Below, in pieces: positions 5,930-14,647 of a stretch of DNA of 57,700 nt (within the stretch, counting starts at the first letter, position 1; each line of letters begins with the position of its first letter). The stretch is from Desulfurococcales archaeon (GTDB lineage Archaea; Thermoproteota; Thermoprotei_A; Sulfolobales; Acidilobaceae). The stretch is from positions 1 to 57,700 of the forward strand of contig WAOT01000035.1 in the NCBI GenBank assembly GCA_015521115.1, written 5' to 3'. The position numbers and the translations under genes were made by a program. The notes under the pieces are model-generated. The model was not told the origin of the DNA. It saw nothing but the letters and a program-made list of their open reading frames with translations, and did not search any database.

Positions 5930-8900
5930 ATGGCGAAGTGTCGGGTTAGAAGGGTGTCCGTCATGGAGGCCCGGGAGGTGGAACTATCATACAGGAAGGC
6001 ACTTCTAGCCGTAATAATGGCCCTCCTAGTAGTTGGCCCAATGCTCGTCTATCCCGCCAAAGCCTTATCCCAGCCAGTACAAGAGGAGAACTCCATCCTT
6101 GAACTAAATGCTAAAGTTACACGCTCAGTAGCCAGAAACCTCACAACAGAGCACCCCTACTTATTAACGTTAGCTAAAATGGCTAGAGCCGCAGAGTCCC
6201 TCGAGAACGGGGATAACAAACAGGTCAAAGCTGAGGACGTGACCTACAACCTAAGCAAGGTTAGAATACCTGCAGTAGTTCTCAGCTCCCTGGACGACCA
6301 GGACGCAGTCATAGAGTACGCTTACAGGTATATCCTCCTAAAGAACACGTTCAATTTCAACGACCTCAACATGTACTATAGAATCACATGGGACGACAAC
6401 TCACCTGTAATGTATAACCCAGCTAGTCCCACGGACTCAGTATTTGGCGGGTACTTCACACACAGAGTGCACTTCCACATCGATCTCAGCCAGCCCATCG
6501 TTGACGCGTCACCCGGGGCCGGGAACACGCAGGAGCTCGTAGAACTATTCCAGCAGTACACCCACTATAATGTCTACTTCATGGAGTATCTAAGTAGCGG
6601 CTCGCTCATGAGCGTGAACTTTAAGAAGTTATCTGATAACTCAGAGATCGACGTGAAGGACTACAGCCTATACTACGGAGTAGTAGTCCAGATGTACTAT
6701 GACCCCCAGCTCTTACAGGCACTCAGGTCAATGCAGCCAGAAAATGGAACCTACATCTACTACTCCATAGCTAAAGTTAGCTTCACAGTAACACTACAGC
6801 CCAGCACAACACAGGTTCTAGCCGAGGGCAGCACCTGGCAGCTCTCCGAGCAGACCTACGACATATCACCTTACGTGGTTGCCGCACTAAACATGATAGC
6901 CCAGCAGATCCAGTCAAGCGATATGCCGGCCCCCGTTAAGAACGCCTTCCTCCAGAAACTAACCCAGTGGGCGCAGCAGTCTTACACGTTGAAGACGAAA
7001 CACAACATCGTTAACATCACGATCTCATGGGTGTTAACAGACCAGTACGACGTATACGAGAACAGCTCTTACGTGGGTGGCGGAAACGAGATAGTCCTAG
7101 CCGACAGTTTCACACCCTCATTCTCGGTCAACAGGACACAGGAGCTCATAGACCAGGCCCTCGGCAGGGCGAACGGAACCCTATCATCATATTACCCTGG
7201 AGGGATAAAGGCATTCCTCTACCAGGAGGAGGGCCAGCCGTACCCGATACTCCTCTACGACTCAGAGACTAACACCACTAGCCAGATGACAGCGGGAGTA
7301 CCAAGCGATAAGGTTAGAGTGGATGAGAGGGCACTCCTATTCACAACCTACCCGCTAGAAGCTAATACCCTAGCCGGTAAAACACCTATGACCAAGATCG
7401 ACATTGAAACGAAGACCGACACCACAAGCGACTACACAATATCGCCTAGCAGTCTGACAGCAGCATTCAGCTACACAGAAACCGCAACCGAGGGTAACAC
7501 TACCTACACAATACACCACACCTACACGCTCTACGTTGACATCTCAGCCACAGTGAAGGAGTTCGAGATCAGCGTGGAGGCCACACCCTATGACATCTAC
7601 ATTGACATAGGCGTAGAGCCCCACATCAAAGCTAATGAGACTGGAGGGCTACAGGAGATCAGCAAAGGCCACATCTACCCGGCACTAGCACCACTAGGGG
7701 GCACTGGGATATTTGACCTCATAAAGGGTGGAGCAGGGCAGGTCGGCATTAGCGAGATAGCAAACGCCCTCCAGGTGATCGACAGTATCGTGAACAACAC
7801 GTTCTTCCAGCTAGTCTTCCCGACATACTTTCCAACACCTCTAATACATGACAGCCTCAAGATCGTGGCTCCAGGAGAATATGTCGGAGTATACTACATG
7901 CCGGGCAAGTTCAAGATAGACGTGCCCAAGATCGGAAAGCCCCTATTCGCAATAATGTATGAGAAGGTGAGAGTTCAGCTAAAGAACACAAGAGGAAACC
8001 CCAACGCAGACGACCCGAGCGTAGGCCTCATGTACTACAGTAACGGTGAGATACAGAGGGACGGTAGAGACTACTTCAACATGTACAGCCTAGGCTTCGC
8101 AGTTGGAGAAGTAGACAACAAGGTCATAGGCCCCAGGTTCTACATGGCCCCATCAAGCATAGGAGAGACAAACCTCCCAGCACTATTCGAGTCAATACTA
8201 AACAGCGGCCTCTTCCAGTTCCTCCAGGGCGACAACTTCATAACAGACCTACTCGACGACATACTACCAGGAGAGATCTTCGAGGCTGCAAGAGAGATCA
8301 TAGGTCAGATGAGGGACAACGGCCTCTACCCACAGATAGGAGTGTACTTCGGCGGGTCAGGCAGCGTATGGCCTTACTTCCTAGTATCACCTAAGACCAC
8401 TTACAGGTTCGTAACCAGCAGGCCCGGGGACTACCTCCTAAGTGCTAACGCAGACTTCTACATGCTACACGTGAGGATCTTCAAGATACCAATCCTCGGA
8501 ATACCCATACCCATACCGATATTCGAGAGCCACCATGAGAGCGCCTCAACGACCCTGAAGGTCAGGCAGATTAAGGCCCTACCACTACTGATAAACTATG
8601 AGATCAAGCCTCCAGAGAACCTCAACCTGTTCACAGCCTTAAGAGCGGGAGACCCGTTCAGCAGCGACAGCTATGTCGGCATCTACAGCGTTCCCGTATG
8701 GGTAGACCTCGACGGATACACACCCATAGCGCCAGTCATACTGAGAGGACAGTACGGCTACGGCCCGCAGGCCACAAGCCTAACAATAGCAGCAGTGACC
8801 CCAAGCCGCACGGTAATCGCTGCTACAGACGTCTACTTCTTCGGAGTCCCGCTATCCTTCGTAAAGATACCGCTAAGCGAGCTCCAGAGGATCACGCCAG

Positions 8901-10159
8901 GCGAGGAGTCGGCCCTACTACTTGTACCGGCCTGGAAGCATGGTAAGACTGTCTCAACCGTACAGACGAGCGGCAGCCCGACAGTCCTTAGGATAGCGAG
9001 GGTCAAGAGCTTCCCACTATTCTTCTATGACGGTAAGCTCATAACATACACGGGAGTATACGACCCAGACAACAAGATCCACGAGTATGCAAGAATGGCT
9101 GAACAGAAGATAGACGAGATAGCCGGAATGATCCAGAGCAACCTCTCAATGGTGAACAACACGCTCAACAATGTCGTAGGGCAGATAGGCGAGATCCAGG
9201 GCCTGCTAGAGGCTATAAACAACGAGACACTAAGCCTAGACCAGATTCTACAGCAGATAAGCGCTGAGATCGTAGACCAGATAATGAACGCTATGGGAGG
9301 CCTCATAGAGCAGCTCGTACAACAGTTCATAGCCAACGCAGTGGCGGCCGTTGTAGGAGCGGTTGTACCCGACCCGACAGGCTTCATAAGCGGCTACATA
9401 CAGGATCTGATAAGCCAGCTCATAAACAACGCCCTCGGACAGCTCCTACCCGGTAATGGAGAGGGAGGAGAGATCAACATAACCGACCTAATAACCAGGT
9501 ACGGCCTACAAGTGGCAACATTCCTAGCTCTAAAAGCCGCTTACAACTTGATAGGCTATGAGGGCCTAATGAACATACTGAACGAGGCCAAGAGCATTGC
9601 CCTCAAAGGTATTGAGATGATAACCAGGATCAACGCGACCATAAACTACATCCTAAAGATCGTCAACAACACTGTAGAAATGACAAAGTACAAGCCCATG
9701 GTTCTATCAGCCCTATACACTTACAACCTCGCGGGCCAGCAGATACCGAATGAGGGCATACTAGCAGGCCTCGCTGGGGCGAGCGGGGAGAACATAATAC
9801 TCCCAATTGACGCCATCGAGGCAGACCTCGAGCGGGGAGGAATGCTCTACACAACACCATACAGTACACTAACATTCATACTCCAGATCATAACTGGAGC
9901 CGAGACCGGAGAGTACCCCAACATAGCAGTGAGCATCCCAGACGCACTGGCATACGTCGCGGCATGGGTGAACTTCGTTGCATCCCTGCTCGGAGACAAT
10001 GGACAGAGCCTGCAGCAGCTCTCCACAACACTCCTACAGTGGAGCGGTAACGTCGCTAAATACATAGGACTAGCAGAGCAGTGGGTCGAGATACCTGGCG
10101 TTGACACCCACACAATACTGCTACCAACAGTCACGCTAATACCGCCGTCCAAGATATAA
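5930..10159 (+). CDS. Giant secreted surface-layer-like glycoprotein
   Basis: This encodes up to 1409 aa. An N-terminal signal peptide (about residues 23-47, KALLAVIMALLVVGPMLVYPAKA) leads into a very long Asn/Thr/Tyr/Gln-rich extracellular region with many N-glycosylation sequons (NLT, NGT, NIT, NTT, NAT and others). A likely coiled-coil lies at about 1050-1130, followed by an Ala/Val-rich stretch near 1135-1155. No C-terminal membrane anchor is present. Size and architecture resemble SlaA-type S-layer proteins, which need a separate anchor; homology was not tested. An ATG at 5963 behind AGGGTG is an alternative start. AT-rich promoter sequence (TTTTAATATATGG near 5819) lies upstream. It is divergent from the pilus ATPase. 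Confidence 0.65.
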   Translation: MAKCRVRRVSVMEAREVELSYRKALLAVIMALLVVGPMLVYPAKALSQPVQEENSILELNAKVTRSVARNLTTEHPYLLTLAKMARAAESLENGDNKQVKAEDVTYNLSKVRIPAVVLSSLDDQDAVIEYAYRYILLKNTFNFNDLNMYYRITWDDNSPVMYNPASPTDSVFGGYFTHRVHFHIDLSQPIVDASPGAGNTQELVELFQQYTHYNVYFMEYLSSGSLMSVNFKKLSDNSEIDVKDYSLYYGVVVQMYYDPQLLQALRSMQPENGTYIYYSIAKVSFTVTLQPSTTQVLAEGSTWQLSEQTYDISPYVVAALNMIAQQIQSSDMPAPVKNAFLQKLTQWAQQSYTLKTKHNIVNITISWVLTDQYDVYENSSYVGGGNEIVLADSFTPSFSVNRTQELIDQALGRANGTLSSYYPGGIKAFLYQEEGQPYPILLYDSETNTTSQMTAGVPSDKVRVDERALLFTTYPLEANTLAGKTPMTKIDIETKTDTTSDYTISPSSLTAAFSYTETATEGNTTYTIHHTYTLYVDISATVKEFEISVEATPYDIYIDIGVEPHIKANETGGLQEISKGHIYPALAPLGGTGIFDLIKGGAGQVGISEIANALQVIDSIVNNTFFQLVFPTYFPTPLIHDSLKIVAPGEYVGVYYMPGKFKIDVPKIGKPLFAIMYEKVRVQLKNTRGNPNADDPSVGLMYYSNGEIQRDGRDYFNMYSLGFAVGEVDNKVIGPRFYMAPSSIGETNLPALFESILNSGLFQFLQGDNFITDLLDDILPGEIFEAAREIIGQMRDNGLYPQIGVYFGGSGSVWPYFLVSPKTTYRFVTSRPGDYLLSANADFYMLHVRIFKIPILGIPIPIPIFESHHESASTTLKVRQIKALPLLINYEIKPPENLNLFTALRAGDPFSSDSYVGIYSVPVWVDLDGYTPIAPVILRGQYGYGPQATSLTIAAVTPSRTVIAATDVYFFGVPLSFVKIPLSELQRITPGEESALLLVPAWKHGKTVSTVQTSGSPTVLRIARVKSFPLFFYDGKLITYTGVYDPDNKIHEYARMAEQKIDEIAGMIQSNLSMVNNTLNNVVGQIGEIQGLLEAINNETLSLDQILQQISAEIVDQIMNAMGGLIEQLVQQFIANAVAAVVGAVVPDPTGFISGYIQDLISQLINNALGQLLPGNGEGGEINITDLITRYGLQVATFLALKAAYNLIGYEGLMNILNEAKSIALKGIEMITRINATINYILKIVNNTVEMTKYKPMVLSALYTYNLAGQQIPNEGILAGLAGASGENIILPIDAIEADLERGGMLYTTPYSTLTFILQIITGAETGEYPNIAVSIPDALAYVAAWVNFVASLLGDNGQSLQQLSTTLLQWSGNVAKYIGLAEQWVEIPGVDTHTILLPTVTLIPPSKI

Positions 10160-10186
10160 ACATCTTTTTCCTTATATAAAAATAAT
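10160..10186 (+). terminator. T-rich transcription terminator after the surface protein
   Basis: CTTTTTCC directly follows the TAA of the giant surface-protein gene and is followed by AT-rich sequence. Archaeal RNA polymerase stops on such T-runs without a required hairpin. The 29-bp gap separates it from the convergent hydrolase gene. Confidence 0.5.
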
Positions 10187-10188
10187 TA

Positions 10189-10806
10189 TTAATCAACTGT
10201 TTTTTCCGAGGAGATCATCCTAACAATCTGTTTGAAGTCCTCAATGAAATCCTCTGGCCTATCGAGGTACATGGCATGCCCCGCACCCTTATACTCCCGA
10301 TACTCTCCCCCAAGCCTCTCAGCTAGGTCACGTAGAACCTTACGCGGCACGAAGTCCCTTTCACCCCTCAGTATAACCACGGGATAGCCGGGCCTCCTCA
10401 GCGGCCCCCAGAAGTCGTCGTCATAGCTTATGGCGGGGCTAGCAAGCAGCAGACCACTGACCGGGTACCTTGCCGCATAGTATAGGGCTACTCTACCCCC
10501 TAGACTTGCTCCTACTATGAGAGGAGCGTTTCCGCCGAGGAACCTTTCAACAACCCTTCGGGCGGCGGTGACGTTAAGGTCGATGCTTCTCGAGTGTTTA
10601 GTGCACTCAGTCCTCTTCCCATACGGCATGTCAGGCGCTGCATACGGGAGAAGTAGCTCCTCGGCTACATCTAATACTCCAACCTCTCTCCACGTTGCTC
10701 CCGTAAAGCTGTACCCGTGGAGGAAGAGCACACCTGGCCCCCTAGTTCCAGCCTCATAGATTACCCTGCATTCGACCCCACCCACTCCATAAAGGGATTC
10801 CTTCAC
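10189..10806 (-). CDS. Alpha/beta hydrolase
   Basis: This 205-aa protein is a compact alpha/beta hydrolase. LFLHGYSFTG supplies the oxyanion-hole His-Gly, GASLGG the nucleophile elbow (Ser, about residue 100), and RGERDFVP the acid Asp. KGAGHAMYLDRPE carries the catalytic His. Family members are esterases, lipases or acyl hydrolases; the substrate cannot be told from sequence. It is a single gene, convergent with the surface-protein gene. Confidence 0.85.
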   Translation of the reverse strand: MKESLYGVGGVECRVIYEAGTRGPGVLFLHGYSFTGATWREVGVLDVAEELLLPYAAPDMPYGKRTECTKHSRSIDLNVTAARRVVERFLGGNAPLIVGASLGGRVALYYAARYPVSGLLLASPAISYDDDFWGPLRRPGYPVVILRGERDFVPRKVLRDLAERLGGEYREYKGAGHAMYLDRPEDFIEDFKQIVRMISSEKTVD

Positions 10807-10914
10807 AGCTCACACCCCTCCAAGTGAAATACTTTCACGTTGAAACACGTTTAAACAGTAATAGGATACAACTCCTAGATCAGGCCCTAGGGCCGCGGTT
10901 TCAGGTGGCCGGAA

Positions 10915-11397
10915 ATGGATGAGAAGTTAAAGAAATTGTATGAGATCGCCTCTAAGGGCGTTGAAGAGGAGAAGAAATACGCAGAGAGACTCCGCTCTCT
11001 CGCTAATAGAATAAAGCATCCAGTGCTACAGGCCCTCTTCAAGGCAATCGCCCACGACAGTGAAAAACATAGCTTCATATTAGAGGCGATCAAGAAATAC
11101 CTTGAACAGGAGAGACCCCTACTAAGCAAGGAGGAGCTAGAGGAGATAAAGAAGGAGATCTCCGAGCACATCAGGGAAGAAGCAGAGGCCATAAGGGAGT
11201 TAAACGAGTTGAGGAGCGAGGTTGATCTACCGCAGCTCAAACTCCTAATTGAGGCAATGCTCAACGACGAGAGGATACACCACGAGCTCCTTGTAAGCAT
11301 ACAGCGAATAATAGCCGAGAAGGAGACCGTGGAGGAGGACGACTTCTGGGACTACATATGGAAGCACAGCCCATGGCACGGAACCCCAGGAGGCTAA
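10915..11397 (+). CDS. Ferritin-like/rubrerythrin-like helical protein
   Basis: This 160-aa protein is predicted almost wholly helical, with four long amphipathic helices. Carboxylate/His patterns typical of di-iron four-helix bundles are present: EEEKKYAERL (helix 1), HDSEKHSF (helix 2), EEAEAIREL (helix 3) and NDERIHHELL (helix 4). No rubredoxin CxxC domain is attached, so it is erythrin-like rather than a full rubrerythrin. A role in iron handling or peroxide detoxification is inferred. The C-terminus (FWDYIWKHSPWHGTPGG) is Trp-rich. It is a single gene with its own upstream region. Confidence 0.6.
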   Translation: MDEKLKKLYEIASKGVEEEKKYAERLRSLANRIKHPVLQALFKAIAHDSEKHSFILEAIKKYLEQERPLLSKEELEEIKKEISEHIREEAEAIRELNELRSEVDLPQLKLLIEAMLNDERIHHELLVSIQRIIAEKETVEEDDFWDYIWKHSPWHGTPGG

Positions 11398-11656
11398 CAT
11401 TATCTCCTATGGGGGCGGGAAACGTTCCATGATATTTTCCACAAGTTTTCCCGGTCTCCTTCCCTTATACTGTTTTAGTGAGATAGGAGCACCTGATCAC
11501 CGGTCGGCAGAGGCCTTGCCGATCATCCCGTTTCAGGTAACCCCACGGTCACCGCTCAGCCAGACTCCTCATCCGTGGAGAACGTCATTTCGGGCGAGGT
11601 TAAATAAGGGAGGCTTAAAATTCGGGTTAGGGGGTAGGCCTAAAAGGACTGTACCT
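11398..11656. other. Gene-free region with TATA-like boxes and hairpins; possible minus-strand RNA
   Basis: I see no ORF of quality. TATA-like sequences cluster at 11598-11661 (TTAAATAAG, CTTAAAATTC, CCTTTAAAG), and on the minus strand they would drive transcription leftward into the gap. That part can fold: ACCTGA/TCAGGT (11491-11496, 11533-11538) encloses TCGGCA/TGCCGA (11504-11509, 11517-11522), and CCACGG/CCGTGG lies nearby. No family is recognised; C/D-like boxes are present but off consensus. Confidence 0.3.
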
Positions 11657-11944
11657 TTAAAGTTCGAGGCCTCTTGGTTTTCTCTCCTTCCTAGATCTTA
11701 TCTTGATGATCCCGTAGTGTATGGCACATGATATACAGTAGCATTTTGTGACCGGGTATCGTGTTATTATTGCTCCCTTCTTTTCTAGTTCCTCTGCGAG
11801 TGCTCTGTCGACTGGGCTATACATTCTTGTTACGCAGACTGCTTTGTCGGCGGGAACTATTCTACCGCAGTTGTCGCATTGGATGTAGCCGGTTCTCCCC
11901 TTGGAGCCCTTGTGTCTTCCTCGGTTCTCCCTCTTCTTGGGCAT
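11657..11944 (-). CDS. rps26e: 30S ribosomal protein S26e
   Basis: This 95-aa protein has the S26e hallmarks: a basic N-terminus (PKKRENRGRHKGSKGR), the zinc-binding CDNCGR and CYCISC pairs, and the AVCVTRMYSPVDRALAEELEKKG core. It binds 16S rRNA in the small subunit near the mRNA exit region. Length matches the family. A TATA-like TTTAATAG on the minus strand (about 12003-12011) and a gap of 92 bp separate it from the ProRS gene upstream on the same strand. Confidence 0.96.
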   Translation of the reverse strand: MPKKRENRGRHKGSKGRTGYIQCDNCGRIVPADKAVCVTRMYSPVDRALAEELEKKGAIITRYPVTKCYCISCAIHYGIIKIRSRKERKPRGLEL

Positions 11945-12036
11945 CCCTATTCTACCTCTTACTCGCTTTCCTAAGGCCGATTATTAAGTCTAGAGTGTGA
12001 ACTATTAAAGCTTGGGTCGGTGTTGATCCGTTGGCT

Positions 12037-13497
12037 TTAGTATGACTTTGAGTATCTCATCCACGTGATAGCCTTTCTTCCGCAGACCGGACAGACCTCC
12101 CCCTCAGCCTTTTCGAAAGGCCATGGAGTACCCATGGCCTCAGCCCCTAGCTCCTCCTCGAGTTTGAGAGCACACTCCTCCCTCCCACACCAGGGAACCT
12201 CGACCACTCCCCTCCTATTCTCTACCCACTCTTTAGCCTCTTCTAGGTCTGCTGTCCTCTTTATCCTCTCCCGGAGGTATTTCCAGGCCCTTTCATATAG
12301 GTTCTGATAGATCTCGTCGAACAGCCTCCTGACCTCTACCACGACGTTTTCAGCCGGTATAGTCCTCTTCTCGAGAGTGTCTCTCCTGTGTATTGTGAGT
12401 ACTCCCTCCCTAGCCTCCTTTGCCCCTATCTCTATCCTAACGGGTACACCTCTCAGCTCCCAGTAGTAGAATTTAGCTCCCGGCCTCATCTCCTCCCTCT
12501 CATCTACCTTAACCCTAATACCTGCAGTCTCTAACGCCCTCCTCACCTGCTCGACAAGCTCTTTGACCAGCTTCATGTCCTCCTCGTCCTTAGCTGGTAT
12601 AGGTACTATAACCACCTGTATCGGAGCAACATTGGGTGGTAGGACGAGGCCCCTATCATCGCCGTGGAGGGATATCACGGTGGCAACTACCCTATCACTT
12701 ATACCATAGCTAGTCTGCCACGGGTGATCCAGGCTCTCATCAGCTAACTGTATGCGGAAGTCGAACGCCTTCGTGAAGTTCTGTCCAAGGTTGTGGACAG
12801 TCCCGATCTGGAGCTTCCTCCCATCCGGCATTACGGTGTCGAATGCTATCGTGTAGAGAGCACCAGCGAACTTGTCCCACTCGGGCCTCCTCGAGATCAC
12901 ATAGGGTATCGCAAGCCTATCAAAGAACTCCTTATAAGCCTCGACCGCCTCCAGAACCTGCCTCTCAGCGTCTTCAAAATTACTGTGAACAGTGTGGGCC
13001 TCCTTGAACGTGGTTACCTCCCTGAGCCGGATCATAGGTCTTGTAGCCTTCGTCTCATACCTGAATATGCTCACAACCTGGTAGTACTTCTTGGGAAGCT
13101 GTTTATAGCTCTTAATCCAGAAGGTCTCCATGTACGTTATGCTAGTCTCACTCGTTGGCCTAAGGGCTAGTTTAACGTCTAGAGGCCTCCTACCGCCGTG
13201 AGTTACCCAATAGACCTCTGCCTCGAAGCCCTTTACATGCTCGCTCTCCCTTCTCAGGAGGTCTTCGGGTATTAGAAGGGGGAAGAGGACTTCCTCATGG
13301 CCTAGGCGGTCGAGGATCTCCCTCATGAGGCCAATTATCTTCTTTCTTAACTGGAAGCCGTATGGCATCCACACTCCCATACCCTTAACAGGGTACCTCC
13401 CATAATCGTAAACTTCTGCCTCACCGATAACCCAGTCGAACCATCTTGGATAGTTTTCACTCCACTTTTTCCTTTGGGGTTCAGCCACTCCCACCAC
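12037..13497 (-). CDS. proS: Prolyl-tRNA synthetase, archaeal type
   Basis: This encodes up to 486 aa. It charges tRNA-Pro with proline. Class II motifs are visible: motif 2 ([13 protein letters not shown], about 160) and motif 3-like [14 protein letters not shown] (about 280). An anticodon-binding domain follows, then the archaeal/eukaryal-type C-terminal zinc domain ([16 protein letters not shown]) ending in a Tyr, as in this subfamily. No bacterial editing domain is present, as expected for the type. The frame begins with GTG at 13497, and GTG codons at 13494 and 13488 are also available; the one at 13488 sits best behind GGTGGTGG. Confidence 0.96.
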   Translation of the reverse strand: MVGVAEPQRKKWSENYPRWFDWVIGEAEVYDYGRYPVKGMGVWMPYGFQLRKKIIGLMREILDRLGHEEVLFPLLIPEDLLRRESEHVKGFEAEVYWVTHGGRRPLDVKLALRPTSETSITYMETFWIKSYKQLPKKYYQVVSIFRYETKATRPMIRLREVTTFKEAHTVHSNFEDAERQVLEAVEAYKEFFDRLAIPYVISRRPEWDKFAGALYTIAFDTVMPDGRKLQIGTVHNLGQNFTKAFDFRIQLADESLDHPWQTSYGISDRVVATVISLHGDDRGLVLPPNVAPIQVVIVPIPAKDEEDMKLVKELVEQVRRALETAGIRVKVDEREEMRPGAKFYYWELRGVPVRIEIGAKEAREGVLTIHRRDTLEKRTIPAENVVVEVRRLFDEIYQNLYERAWKYLRERIKRTADLEEAKEWVENRRGVVEVPWCGREECALKLEEELGAEAMGTPWPFEKAEGEVCPVCGRKAITWMRYSKSY

Positions 13498-13580
13498 CCA
13501 TAACTGCCGCTAGTGGAGGTGGATGCTCCCCTACAATAAAGTTGAGGGTGTGGAGGTTTAGGAATAGGTTAGTGGCCCCG

Positions 13581-13937
13581 TTAGAGGACGAAGATTATCA
13601 CTAGGGCCACGATTAGCCCGTAGATCGCAATTCCCTCTCCCAGGGCCACGTAGAGCAGGGCCGTACCCGAGATCTCCCTGTTCTCGGCAACAGCACTGAC
13701 AGCGGCGGCGCCTGCAACACCTACAGCGTATCCACCGCCTATTCCCGCCAGGCCTACTGCGATGGCGCTCCCAATTGCCTTAGCGTAAATGTTGCTAGCG
13801 CCACCGCCCATTCCGCCCTGCTCCTGGGCACTAGCTAGGACTGAGGCGGTCGCTAGCGCGAAGGTCACTGCCAACACGGCTGCAATGATGGACAGAATCC
13901 TGAACCTCTTGTCCGCCCAGAGCACTCTCAGCATCAT
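13581..13937 (-). CDS. atpK: A/V-type ATP synthase proteolipid subunit K (c-ring)
   Basis: This 118-aa protein is one c-subunit hairpin. A signal-like hydrophobic N-terminus (about residues 12-37) precedes a linker (QEQGGMGGGA). Two transmembrane helices follow: a Gly/Ala-rich helix (AIGSAIAVGLAGIGGGYAVGVAGAAA) and a second one with the proton-binding Glu (VALGEGIAIYGLIVALVIIF). Subunits of this type form the rotor ring of the membrane H+ or Na+ channel. Other subunits are not adjacent, so this is an isolated atpK, as in several crenarchaea. It is divergent from dcd; CCTTTAATTG (minus strand, about 13979-13988) is its likely TATA. Confidence 0.93.
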   Translation of the reverse strand: MMLRVLWADKRFRILSIIAAVLAVTFALATASVLASAQEQGGMGGGASNIYAKAIGSAIAVGLAGIGGGYAVGVAGAAAVSAVAENREISGTALLYVALGEGIAIYGLIVALVIIFVL

Positions 13938-14017
13938 AGGCTACATCACCGCCCTAAACGTGGCGCCCCAGCCGACAATTAAAGGTTTTCCGCGGGATCC
14001 GCTAAGGTGACCGTCAA

Positions 14018-14032
14018 CCCCATATAATGGGG
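14018..14032 (+). promoter_or_regulatory. TATA element inside a 15-bp inverted repeat, upstream of dcd
   Basis: CCCCAT-ATA-ATGGGG is a perfect inverted repeat whose centre is the TATA-like CATATAAT. It lies about 31 bp before the dcd start codon, so it would set the start of a very short leader. A protein binding the repeat would block TBP. Confidence 0.5.
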
Positions 14033-14062
14033 TAACAGGCTACTCAGACCTACCCGGGGGAG

Positions 14063-14647
14063 GTGTCGCCAGAGTTGATCCTAAGCGACTACGAGATAAA
14101 GCTGCTCTTAAAGGCGGGAGTCCTCCACATTGAGCCACTAGACGAGGACATAATCAGAGAGAACGGCCTCGACCTCAGGCTGGGAAGGGAATACTGTGTT
14201 ATGAAGGAGACGTATACCGTGTTAGACCCAAGGGTCACGCCGGTTAAAGAGGAGTTCTACGAGTGTGGTGTGGCGGAGGACGGGATAATTATCCCCCCTA
14301 AGAGGCATGTGCTTCTACATACACTAGAATACATAAGGCTCCCACCCTTCGTGGCGGCACTTGTCAACCTGAGGAGTACTTGGGCGAGAACAGGGATCTA
14401 CATACCTGCTACCGTTGTTGACGCGGGCTTCGAGGGACAACTCACCATAGAGATAATCGGGAGCAGCTTCCCAGTCAAGCTATATCCGGGGGAGAGGTTC
14501 CTCCACCTTGTCCTAGTAAAGATGGGGCACCCATCTGAGAAGCCCTACTCGGGAACATATAAAGGTCAGAGAGGGGTGAGACTTCCCAAATTCTTCGGGG
14601 TGAACACGGGTGGGAATAGTGGTGGAGCTCCCTCAGAAAAGCTGTGA
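14063..14647 (+). CDS. dcd: dCTP deaminase
   Basis: This 194-aa protein converts dCTP to dUTP (or, if bifunctional, onward to dUMP) for thymidylate synthesis. The trimeric dUTPase-fold signature is clear: NLRSTWARTGIYIPATVVDAGFEGQLTIEIIG (about 100-133), with the deaminase Glu in FEGQLT. Further along, PGERFLHLVLVKM and YSGTYKGQRGV form the C-terminal lid region. The GTG start sits within GGGGGAGGTG. The last 38 bases overlap the aromatic lyase frame, suggesting co-transcription with it. Confidence 0.93.
   Translation: MSPELILSDYEIKLLLKAGVLHIEPLDEDIIRENGLDLRLGREYCVMKETYTVLDPRVTPVKEEFYECGVAEDGIIIPPKRHVLLHTLEYIRLPPFVAALVNLRSTWARTGIYIPATVVDAGFEGQLTIEIIGSSFPVKLYPGERFLHLVLVKMGHPSEKPYSGTYKGQRGVRLPKFFGVNTGGNSGGAPSEKL

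Noticed and set aside
9025-9387. Minus-strand ORF of 120 aa
   Set aside because: It is the complement of the coiled-coil part of the surface protein, Ser/Cys/Ile-rich shadow coding.
11530-11600. Possible second box C/D RNA on the minus strand
   Set aside because: ATGAGGA is off the C-box consensus, the guide would be only six nucleotides and no terminal stem closes it.
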